NCBI GenBank assembly: GCA_003152255.1
Contig: PLZT01000223.1
Span: 6,921-12,544, forward strand
Source of the DNA: Methylocystaceae bacterium
Lineage (GTDB): Bacteria > Pseudomonadota > Alphaproteobacteria > Rhizobiales > Beijerinckiaceae
Direction: 5' to 3'
Length of the DNA stretch: 5,624 nt
The position numbers and the translations under genes are program-made. Below the pieces are notes generated by a model that saw only the letters and a program-made list of their open reading frames with translations, did not search any database and was not told the origin of the DNA. Shown here one piece after another: positions 1 to 4,511 of the stretch. How positions within the stretch are numbered: position 1 is the first letter of the stretch; each line of letters begins with the position of its first letter.

Positions 1-59
1 GTCGTCCAACCCCGGCGCAAGGGCTTGTCGAAGGATTTGTCGGCCGCGACATCGCTCAT
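1..59 (-). CDS. Possible 5' end of a minus-strand gene, cut by the window edge
   Basis: Read on the minus strand from the ATG at 59-57, an open frame runs off the left edge and gives MSDVAADKSFDKPLRRGWT, a polar start with no signal peptide. Nineteen residues are too few to assign a family, so I propose no function. No clear Shine-Dalgarno sequence is visible upstream of this ATG. Support comes only from the open frame, its plausible composition, and the position opposite the gene at 314, which would make 60-313 a divergent intergenic region. The true start could also lie elsewhere, or the stretch could be noncoding. Confidence 0.3.
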   Translation of the reverse strand, partial: MSDVAADKSFDKPLRRGWT

Positions 60-262
60 GGGGCTGTTATAAGCGGTGTTGGATCGCGGAACAGTTTGAA
101 ATTTTTGGCGGGCGGTTCGATCGGCGGCGCGCTCGCGCCTTCGAGCCCGCGACGCCGCGGAAAACAGCACGGATATTGCTTAGGCCACGACCGCGCGACG
201 CTATGCGAGAACTCGCTTGATATTCTCCAAAGTTAGGGTTAGCTGCGATTTTGGAGGCGGTT

Positions 263-280
263 TCATTCGACGCCGAATGA
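263..280. promoter_or_regulatory. Inverted repeat in the leader of the repeat-bearing secreted protein
   Basis: Perfect 7-base arms TCATTCG (263-269) and CGAATGA (274-280) flank the loop ACGC. The element ends 33 bases before the ATG at 314. It could be an operator or a hairpin in the 5' untranslated leader. The rest of 60-313 holds no recognisable gene, and I see no promoter boxes I would defend. The ribosome binding site AAGGGGGA lies at 303-310, close to the start codon. Confidence 0.35.
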
Positions 281-313
281 GGCGAGTTTCCTTCATTACC
301 GTAAGGGGGACAC

Positions 314-646
314 ATGTCACGGCATTCGATCATTCTTAGCGGTTTAGCGGTCGCGAGCTTCTTGGCTTTGGGAACGGCGCCGGGACGAGCCGACGCGGAT
401 GTTGACGGCACGGATCACAGCAAGCTGAACCACGGCGTTCTCGGAAAGGCGCCCCCCGGCGCTCAAGCCGCTCCCGCCGCGGCTTCTCAGCAAGCCAGTC
501 TCGATGCGGACGTGACCGGCACGGATCACAGCAAGTTGAACCACGGCGTGCTCGGCGCAGCCCCGGCCGGCGCCGCCTCTGCCGCACCCGCCGCCGCGGC
601 CCCAATCGCCGCCGCCCCGGCCACCTGGGCGGCTCCGGCCAAATAA
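314..646 (+). CDS. Small secreted protein with a duplicated 18-residue motif, function unknown
   Basis: The protein has 110 residues. The start is supported by AAGGGGGA at 303-310. Residues 1-26 look like a Sec signal peptide: Arg/His near the N-terminus, a hydrophobic core (about residues 6-20), and a likely cut after GRA26. The mature part contains two copies of an 18-residue unit, DADVDGTDHSKLNHGVLG (27-44) and DADVTGTDHSKLNHGVLG (64-81), differing at one position. Low-complexity Ala/Pro/Gly linkers separate and follow them (45-62 and 82-110). The Asp and His content (DxDxDG, DHS, NHG) suggests metal binding or a structural repeat, but this is inference. I recognise no family. The periplasm is the likely location. 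The gene appears monocistronic, since hairpins follow within 100 bases and the next gene is on the other strand. Confidence 0.75.
   Translation: MSRHSIILSGLAVASFLALGTAPGRADADVDGTDHSKLNHGVLGKAPPGAQAAPAAASQQASLDADVTGTDHSKLNHGVLGAAPAGAASAAPAAAAPIAAAPATWAAPAK
392..556 (+). repeat. Two coding copies of a 54-base repeat (392-445 and 503-556)
   Basis: The two 54-base copies encode the duplicated 18-residue motif and start 111 bases apart. They match very closely at the DNA level, including the stretch CACGGATCACAGCAAG in both. The few differences are mostly silent, apart from Asp to Thr at the fifth residue. The near identity points to a fairly recent internal duplication, or to strong selection on the motif while the linker diverged. 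Confidence 0.8.
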
Positions 647-672
647 AACAACGAAAGCGCCCGGCGTTCGCG

Positions 673-699
673 ACGCAAGCCTCGATGGAGCGCTTGCGT
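673..699 (+). terminator. Hairpin downstream of the small secreted protein, possible terminator
   Basis: ACGCAAGC (673-680) pairs perfectly with GCTTGCGT (692-699). CTC (681-683) then pairs with GAG (688-690), closing a GATG tetraloop with one bulged C at 691. It starts 27 bases after the stop at 646, a good position for transcript end formation. There is no T tract after it, so it would be an atypical intrinsic terminator or a 3'-end stabilising structure. Confidence 0.4.
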
Positions 700-706
700 G
701 CCGCGA

Positions 707-742
707 CCGCCGCGCCTTCGGCGAAGGCTTGTGGCGCGGCGG
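707..742. terminator. Second GC-rich hairpin after the small secreted protein
   Basis: An inner stem GCCTTC (714-719) / GAAGGC (723-728) has the loop GGC. It sits within an outer stem CCGCCGC (707-713) / GCGGCGG (736-742), with a 7-base bulge on the 3' side. No T run follows directly. With the hairpin at 673-699 it forms a tandem pair between the plus-strand gene ending at 646 and the minus-strand gene ending at 850, so it could end transcripts from either side. Confidence 0.35.
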
Positions 743-849
743 CGGCGAGATTTTCGGCAAAGCGCGCCTGGCAAAGGGCAAGAATCGAGCAAACCCCGCG
801 CGCGGCCTTCACCCGCCGAGCCGAGCCTATTCGTCGTTTCTCCCTCCGC

Positions 850-1077
850 CTATTGGCAGAAATTCTCCATTGCCTGGCTCGCGGCCATATAGTGACAATA
901 TTGTTGAGGCGCATTTATGATATGGAGGTTTATCGCGAATGTGAAAACAAATGTAGCGATCACGAGCACTCCAAACGCGAGCGATAAGAAAATCGTGGCG
1001 CTCCACAATAGATCCACTATTTTTATCGCGTAGTATTCCAGCGAGCCTTTCCATTCAGGGATGACATGGGCTGTCAT
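850..1077 (-). CDS. Small single-pass membrane protein, function unknown
   Basis: The protein has 75 residues, starting MTAHVIPEWKG. I chose the ATG at 1077-1075 because GAGGGAG lies about 8 bases upstream of it. A longer frame starting at 1113 would bury this site. A soluble N-terminus of about 18 residues is followed by one long hydrophobic stretch (about residues 19-46, IVDLLWSATIFLSL then FGVLVIATFVFTFA). A mildly polar tail holds two Cys and ends MENFCQ. There is no cleavable signal pattern, so a single-pass inner-membrane protein is likely. The AT-richer composition matches use of Ile and Phe codons. I recognise no family. It ends towards the plus-strand gene at 314-646 and starts divergently from the PEBP gene at 1255. 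It may be a genuine small protein or a chance frame; the ribosome binding site and clean membrane segment favour a real gene. Confidence 0.5.
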   Translation of the reverse strand: MTAHVIPEWKGSLEYYAIKIVDLLWSATIFLSLAFGVLVIATFVFTFAINLHIINAPQQYCHYMAASQAMENFCQ

Positions 1078-1105
1078 GATGATTACTCCCTCGCGCGACC
1101 GGCCG

Positions 1106-1168
1106 ATTTCCACGTCCGCCGCGACGTCGTTGATTATCTAGAGCACAAATGGCGTGTGGAAATGGCGT
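1106..1168. promoter_or_regulatory. Short repeats in the divergent region between the small membrane protein and the PEBP gene
   Basis: ATTTCCAC (1106-1113) is inverted as GTGGAAAT (1156-1163). A direct repeat AAATGGCGT occurs at 1147-1155 and 1160-1168, a 13-base period. The region separates two divergent genes, so these could be binding sites for a shared regulator. Eight- and nine-base matches can occur by chance. No clear -35/-10 pair is visible for either gene. Confidence 0.25.
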
Positions 1169-1254
1169 CGCGCTAATTTCGGCCCAGGCGACATCCTCCG
1201 CGAAATCCGCTAAACCTCGTCCGCGACGCTTCCTTCCAGGCAGGAGATTTCAAG

Positions 1255-1803
1255 ATGAAACGCGGCCTCATTCCCTTCGCGCTGGCGTCCCTTTTGGCGG
1301 CTCAAGCCAACGCCTTCGAATTGAAAAGCCCCGATATTTCGGCGCAACAGCCGATAGCTGAAAAATTCGTCTTCAATTCCTTCGGCTGCAAGGGCGAGAA
1401 CGTCTCGCCGGCGCTGGAATGGACCGATCCGCCGGCCGGGACCAAGAGCTTCGCCATGCTGGTTCACGACCCCGACGCCCCGACCGGCGGCGCCGGCTTC
1501 TGGCACTGGATCGTGACGGACATTCCCGCTTCCGCGCGCGGCCTCGCGCAGGGCGCGGGGACGCCCGACGGCAAGGGCTTGCCCGCCGGCTCGAAACAGC
1601 TCGACAGCGACTTCGGCGAGCCCGGCTGGGGCGGCCCCTGTCCGCCGGCCGGACATGGCCCACATCATTATGTTTTCACGGTTTACGCGCTCCCAACCGA
1701 AACGCTGGGCCTGCCCGCGAATGCGCGAACGGCGTTCGTCGGCTTCACCGTCAACAGCAAGGCGCTGGCCAAGGCGACGCTGACCGCGACCTACGGCCGC
1801 TGA
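1255..1803 (+). CDS. Secreted PEBP-family protein (YbhB/YbcL, Raf-kinase-inhibitor-like)
   Basis: The protein has 182 residues. AGGAG at 1242-1246 sits 8 bases before the ATG and supports this start. Residues 1-20 form a Sec signal peptide (MKRGLIPFALASLLAAQANA) with a likely cut after ANA, so the mature protein of about 162 residues should be periplasmic or exported. The phosphatidylethanolamine-binding fold is shown by SPALEW (51-56), DPDAP (72-76, the family's ligand-pocket motif), FWHWIV (82-87) and GPCPPAGHGPHHYVFTVYAL (127-146). Bacterial members bind small anionic ligands. Their physiological role is mostly undefined, and no kinase-regulatory role should be read from the name. Cys45 and Cys129 could form a disulfide after export. 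The stop lies 22 bases before cobD on the same strand, so the two are probably cotranscribed, with no obvious functional link. Confidence 0.92.
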   Translation: MKRGLIPFALASLLAAQANAFELKSPDISAQQPIAEKFVFNSFGCKGENVSPALEWTDPPAGTKSFAMLVHDPDAPTGGAGFWHWIVTDIPASARGLAQGAGTPDGKGLPAGSKQLDSDFGEPGWGGPCPPAGHGPHHYVFTVYALPTETLGLPANARTAFVGFTVNSKALAKATLTATYGR

Positions 1804-1825
1804 AAATCCCGCCGGCGGCGCCACT

Positions 1826-2764
1826 ATGTCATTGACGCTGCTGGCTCTTCTTATCGAGGCGGCGTTCGGCTACCCGCCGGCGCTGCTGGCGCGCGTTGGC
1901 CACCCCGTGATCTGGATCGGCGCCGCGATCGACGCGCTCGACAAAGCGCTCAATCGCGGCCCGCCGAAGCCGCGCCGCCTGCGTGGCGCGCTGGCTCTGG
2001 CGCTGCTGCTAATTATCTGTTCCTGCATCGGTTTAGCGCTTCAGCGGGCGCTGCTGGCGCTGCCCTTTGGCGTGATCCCGCTGGCCGTCCTCGCCTCCAC
2101 GCTACTGGCGCAGCGCTCCCTCCACGAGCATGTCGCTAAGGTCGCGCAGGCGTTGGATAATTCACTTGAACAGGGCCGCGCGGCGGTCGCCAAAATCGTC
2201 GGGCGCGACGTGACGAAGCTCGACGAGTCCGGCGTCTCCCGCGCGGCGATCGAAAGTCTCGCCGAGAATTTTTCCGATGGAATCGTCGCGCCGGCGCTGT
2301 GGATGGCGGTTTTTGGCCTGCCCGGCGCCTTGTGTTACAAGGCGATCAACACGGCCGACAGCATGATCGGCCACCGCGACGAGCGCTATCGCGACTTCGG
2401 CTTCGCGGCGGCGAAGGTCGATGATCTCGTCAACCTGCCGGCCTCGCGTCTCGCGGCGGGGCTTTTGACGGTCGCGGCCGGCGCGCATTTTCGCGCATCG
2501 GCGCGCATGGCGGCGCGAATAACGCTGCGCGACGCGCATAAACACGCCTCGCCCAACGCCGGTTGGCCGGAGGCCGCGATGGCCGGCGCGCTCGGCCTTA
2601 AACTTGGCGGCAAGCGCGCCTACGGCGCCCATGAGATCGCCGGCGCGACGCTCGGCGACGGACGCCTTGACGCGACCAGCGACGACATTCGGCGAGCGCT
2701 AAAGCTTTACCGCGTCGCGCTGGCGGGATTGTGGCTGCTGGCGGCGGCGGCGTGGCTTTTTTGA
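1826..2764 (+). CDS. cobD: Adenosylcobinamide-phosphate synthase CobD/CbiB (cobalamin biosynthesis)
   Basis: At 312 residues this is the usual length for the family. CobD/CbiB is an integral inner-membrane enzyme that joins adenosylcobyric acid to (R)-1-amino-2-propanol or its phosphate, giving adenosylcobinamide (phosphate) before nucleotide-loop assembly. Family signatures in order: hydrophobic N-terminus with EAAFGYP (11-17) and GHPVIWIG (25-32); NFSDGIVAP (148-156); NTADSMIGHRDERY (175-188); DDLVNLPASR (199-208); ASPNAGWPEAAMAGALG (241-257). Membrane segments are visible around 1-12, 53-95, 151-170, 207-222 and 296-312. The ATG at 1826 has no strong ribosome binding site, only GGCGG-like bases. 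Translation may be coupled to the PEBP gene that stops 22 bases upstream. No other cobalamin gene, such as its frequent neighbour cobC, is visible in the window. Confidence 0.95.
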   Translation: MSLTLLALLIEAAFGYPPALLARVGHPVIWIGAAIDALDKALNRGPPKPRRLRGALALALLLIICSCIGLALQRALLALPFGVIPLAVLASTLLAQRSLHEHVAKVAQALDNSLEQGRAAVAKIVGRDVTKLDESGVSRAAIESLAENFSDGIVAPALWMAVFGLPGALCYKAINTADSMIGHRDERYRDFGFAAAKVDDLVNLPASRLAAGLLTVAAGAHFRASARMAARITLRDAHKHASPNAGWPEAAMAGALGLKLGGKRAYGAHEIAGATLGDGRLDATSDDIRRALKLYRVALAGLWLLAAAAWLF

Positions 2765-2812
2765 GGCGGAAGTCGGGCCGGCTAGGATGGTGGAATTCGA
2801 GCAAACGGCGAC

Positions 2813-2842
2813 CGCGCAAGATCGTTTTTCCATGTTTGCGCG
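2813..2842. terminator. Hairpin between the convergent genes cobD and the Gly-rich gene
   Basis: CGCGCAA (2813-2819) pairs with TTGCGCG (2836-2842) across a 16-base loop that contains T5. It lies in the 90-base gap between the cobD stop (2764) and the end of the minus-strand gene (2855), where a bidirectional terminator is expected. The large loop and lack of a following T run make it a weak candidate. Confidence 0.3.
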
Positions 2843-2854
2843 TTGAGCGTTTCA

Positions 2855-3415
2855 TCACTCCAAGCGACAATTGCAACTCTTGCGCGCCCCGCGATGCCGC
2901 GCGGCGGGAAGATGGATGATGTGCGGATCCGAGCCATAGGACACGACTGGCGCGTAGCTAGGGTAAGCCGCCGGCGGATAGACCACGGTCGGAGCCTGGT
3001 AGCCCGGCGCCGGGTAATAGTTGGGCGCATAGATCGTCGCCTCGCCGCCATAGGCCGGCGGGCCATCGGGGGCGTAGTCGCCGTAATTGCCGACATCGTC
3101 ATAATAAACCCCGCCGCCGCCGTAATAGCCGCCCCAGTAACTGCCGCCGCCGCCAAGGCCCCGACGCCAATAGCCGCCGAAATCGTCGGCCCGTCGCGCG
3201 CCGCCAAAGCCGACGCGTCCGCCGTGAACGCCGCCGCCCCAGTGTTGGCCGTGAACGCCACCGCCCCAATGTTGGCCGCGGCCGCCGCCGCCGATCCAAT
3301 GGGCGCCGCCGCCGGAATGGCCGCCTCCTCTCGCCAGCGCCTCGCCGGCGGCGAGAACCGCGACGACCGCCACGCCGGCCAGCCAGAGGGTCCGAAATTT
3401 CACAGTGAGACGCAT
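2855..3415 (-). CDS. Gly/Tyr-rich secreted protein of unknown function
   Basis: The protein has 186 residues when started at the ATG 3415-3413, where AAGGGG lies 7 bases upstream. An upstream in-frame ATG at 3481 would add 22 residues in front of an otherwise complete signal peptide and is less likely. Residues 1-29 are a clear signal peptide (MRLTVKFRTLWLAGVAVVAV..., likely cut after EALA). The mature protein is low complexity in three blocks: Gly/His/Trp-rich (30-75), Gly/Tyr-rich (78-125), and Pro/Tyr-rich with YAP and YPP motifs (128-160). It ends in a short conserved-looking tail SDPHIIHLP (162-170) and a basic end with two Cys (CNC, 181-183). Similar Gly/Tyr-rich exported proteins are common in Hyphomicrobiales and mostly uncharacterised; a surface or periplasmic role is inference. 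It lies 84 bases downstream of the response regulator gene, with a hairpin between them. Confidence 0.8.
   Translation of the reverse strand: MRLTVKFRTLWLAGVAVVAVLAAGEALARGGGHSGGGAHWIGGGGRGQHWGGGVHGQHWGGGVHGGRVGFGGARRADDFGGYWRRGLGGGGSYWGGYYGGGGVYYDDVGNYGDYAPDGPPAYGGEATIYAPNYYPAPGYQAPTVVYPPAAYPSYAPVVSYGSDPHIIHLPAARHRGARKSCNCRLE
3224..3277 (-). repeat. Tandem 27-base repeat encoding GQHWGGGVH twice
   Basis: Residues 47-55 and 56-64 of the Gly-rich protein are identical (GQHWGGGVH). They are encoded by two adjacent 27-base units that differ only at silent positions. The His and Trp content is compatible with metal or carbohydrate contact, but it may simply reflect slippage in a low-complexity gene. 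Confidence 0.7.
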
Positions 3416-3455
3416 TTTCGTGCCCCTTCGCGTTGAATAGGACCGACTTTGACGC

Positions 3456-3478
3456 AAGCCGCGAGAATCACGCGGCTT
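3456..3478 (-). terminator. Strong hairpin between the receiver gene and the Gly-rich gene
   Basis: AAGCCGCG (3456-3463) and CGCGGCTT (3471-3478) form a perfect 8-base stem with a 7-base loop AGAATCA. On the minus strand it starts 22 bases after the receiver gene's last codon and ends 40 bases before the Gly-rich start codon. It could terminate the receiver transcript or attenuate read-through into the Gly-rich gene. No long T run follows on the minus strand, so termination would be only partly canonical. Confidence 0.5.
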
Positions 3479-3499
3479 CAAAATGCCCGAGCGGCGAGT

Positions 3500-3979
3500 T
3501 CAACCCCGGAGGGTCCCATCCGGCGGAGGCCGGAATCTGCCGAACATCTGATTGTCCCTGCGGCTCCGGAAATTAATGATATTCGCCTGATCCGCGCAGG
3601 GCGTGCTGAAAGCAATTCGCACCGTCTCGTGCAGCTGCTCCCAGCTAAACGGTTTGACGAGAAAGTCCGTGGCTCCCGCGTCAATGGCTTTTCGCCAAGA
3701 ATTCAACGATAAATCCGCCGACATGAGCACGAAAGGTATTTTCGACAAGTTGCGATTAGCCCGCACACAACGCAATAAATCCACGCCGTCCATGGGCGCC
3801 ATATTCCAGTCGCTCAAGATGAAATCAAATCGCATGAAATTCAGGTGAGCCCATGCCTGCTCCCCGTCTTCCTCCGCCACGACGCTTTTGAAGTTCATGC
3901 GTTGCAGCATTAATTCCGCTATAGCGCGAAAGCAGGGGTCGTCCTCGACGACCATCGCGAACTTCGAGGAGAAACTCAT
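3500..3979 (-). CDS. Single-domain response regulator (CheY-like receiver)
   Basis: The protein has 159 residues. AAGGAG (3986-3991 on the minus strand) sits 6 bases before the ATG and fixes the start. One receiver domain spans about residues 6-125 and all functional residues are present: acidic pair Asp13/Asp14 in VVEDDP, phosphoacceptor Asp57 in FILSDWNMAPMDG, Ser87 in VLMSAD, aromatic switch Phe106, and Lys109 in FLVKPF. A phosphorylatable CheY-fold protein in the cytoplasm is therefore well supported. There is no output domain. The last 34 residues (about 126-159, basic and polar, ending in RFRPPPDGTLRG) match nothing I know. No histidine kinase or chemotaxis gene lies in the window, so it is an orphan whose partner is elsewhere. 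A TACGTA-rich palindromic cluster begins about 10 bases beyond its ribosome binding site and may control it. Confidence 0.93.
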   Translation of the reverse strand: MSFSSKFAMVVEDDPCFRAIAELMLQRMNFKSVVAEEDGEQAWAHLNFMRFDFILSDWNMAPMDGVDLLRCVRANRNLSKIPFVLMSADLSLNSWRKAIDAGATDFLVKPFSWEQLHETVRIAFSTPCADQANIINFRSRRDNQMFGRFRPPPDGTLRG

Positions 3980-4001
3980 GTCGAACTCCTTAAAGAGATC
4001 C

Positions 4002-4048
4002 TACGTAACGCGGCCTCGGCCGTAAGAAACTACGTACGTAGTTACGTA
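4002..4048. promoter_or_regulatory. Cluster of TACGTA palindromes upstream of the receiver gene
   Basis: A perfect 16-base palindrome AACTACGTACGTAGTT occupies 4028-4043. GTTACGTA (4041-4048) overlaps its right edge, and its exact reverse complement TACGTAAC lies at 4002-4009. A short hairpin CGGCC-TC-GGCCG (4011-4022) sits between them. TACGTA is thus present four times (twice overlapping in the centre) within 47 bases, at the position expected for the promoter or operator of the minus-strand receiver gene at 3979. The array strongly suggests binding by a dimeric regulator at multiple sites. I cannot name the protein from the motif alone. Confidence 0.6.
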
Positions 4049-4097
4049 TTTCTTTCTTATGCATTTAGATGTACGCACAATCTCCGATCAAACAGTT

Positions 4098-4110
4098 TAC
4101 TTAATAAGTA
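4098..4110. promoter_or_regulatory. Small inverted repeat TACTTA-A-TAAGTA in an AT-rich stretch
   Basis: Six-base perfect arms flank a central A inside the AT-rich stretch 4080-4123. It could be a second operator for the receiver gene, or part of a promoter reading rightward. A chance match is possible because the region is AT-rich. Confidence 0.3.
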
Positions 4111-4302
4111 CAATTTTAACTATTGGGCGCTTTCAGCGAGGGCGAGGAGCGTAGCCGCCGAAGCCCGGCTTCGAGAACCCGCCCGCCGGCCCGACATTGC
4201 GGTCTTCAAAACTTTCCGCCGAAGATTTCAGCCGTTATATCAATATATTATGTGATCCCGCAGCGCATCGATGATTGGTTACGTCATAACGCGCAATTCG
4301 AA

Positions 4303-4392
4303 AATTCTGCTGAAGAAGTCGCGGCCTGAAGAAGCGTTAACAGCTTCAACCACGCCGACCCTTCTTCAGGCGGCGACTTCTTCACCAGTATT
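4303..4392. repeat. Long imperfect inverted repeat able to fold into a hairpin of about 90 bases
   Basis: TGAAGAAGTCGC (4311-4322) is the exact reverse complement of 4373-4384. After one mismatch (4323/4372) the match continues for 11 more bases (4324-4334 with 4361-4371). Outside the core, 4307-4309 pair with 4386-4388 and 4303-4305 with 4390-4392, each after one mismatch. About 29 of 32 positions pair around a 26-base loop (4335-4360). Each arm also contains a 9-base direct repeat (CTGAAGAAG at 4310-4318 and 4326-4334). Six T follow on the plus strand (4397-4402) and four T on the minus strand. It could be a bidirectional terminator, a folded small RNA, or a miniature transposon-like element. 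No coding function is apparent. Confidence 0.75.
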
Positions 4393-4465
4393 CAACTTTT
4401 TTGAAACGCCCCCACCCGACAGATTTATACACATTCACAGCACGTGAAATGCACACAAAACATTA

Positions 4466-4507
4466 AGAGCCGCAAGCTCGCCCCGACCTGGCTCTGATGA
4501 AGGAGGT
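4466..4507 (+). promoter_or_regulatory. Leader of the methyltransferase: strong ribosome binding site with possible alternative hairpins
   Basis: AAGGAGGT (4500-4507) is a near-perfect anti-Shine-Dalgarno match 4 bases before the ATG at 4512. Just upstream, AGAGCC (4466-4471) can pair with GGCTCT (4490-4495), or its inner GAGC (4467-4470) can pair with GCTC (4476-4479). The two folds exclude each other. The larger stem ends 4 bases before the ribosome binding site. The binding site is convincing; a regulatory switch is speculative. Confidence 0.45.
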
Positions 4508-4511
4508 ATAA

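Larger units (their letters stand above)
3980..4511. other. Gene-free region of about 530 bases between two divergent genes
   Basis: No open frame here is convincing. It separates the minus-strand receiver gene from the plus-strand methyltransferase. From the receiver side it holds the receiver's ribosome binding site, a TACGTA palindrome cluster (4002-4048), an AT-rich stretch with a small inverted repeat (4098-4110), a short palindrome GAAGCC-C-GGCTTC (4160-4172), a long inverted repeat (4303-4392) followed by T6 (4397-4402), and the methyltransferase leader. It is long for a plain divergent promoter and could hide a small RNA or a transposon remnant. Confidence 0.7.

Noticed and set aside
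67..411. 114-residue minus-strand frame covering the divergent region and the signal peptide of the small secreted protein
   Set aside because: No ribosome binding site or recognisable domain, and it overlaps the 5' end of a better-supported gene.
392..427. DADVDGTDHSKL as a canonical EF-hand or lanmodulin-type metal loop
   Set aside because: DxDxDG fits positions 1-6, but position 8 is Asp instead of a hydrophobic residue and position 12 is Leu instead of Asp/Glu. The second copy loses Asp at position 5. Some metal binding remains possible, but a standard EF-hand is not supported.
336..914. 192-residue minus-strand frame opposite the small secreted protein
   Set aside because: Arg-rich translation typical of an antisense shadow in GC-rich DNA. 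It overlaps a gene with a signal peptide and a good ribosome binding site, and it crosses two hairpins.
1210..1824. 204-residue minus-strand frame opposite the PEBP gene
   Set aside because: Antisense to a clearly identified family member, with a low-complexity translation and no domain.
2843..3436. 197-residue plus-strand Ala-rich frame opposite the Gly-rich protein
   Set aside because: Ala/Ile runs are the antisense image of Gly codons. The minus-strand frame has a proper signal peptide and ribosome binding site.
4002..4048. CRISPR-like or tandem-repeat array
   Set aside because: The repeated units are short palindromes without regular spacing or spacers, so an operator cluster is the better reading.
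4123..4329. 68-residue plus-strand frame in the gene-free region
   Set aside because: TTG start without a ribosome binding site, no domain, and its 3' end lies inside the long inverted repeat.
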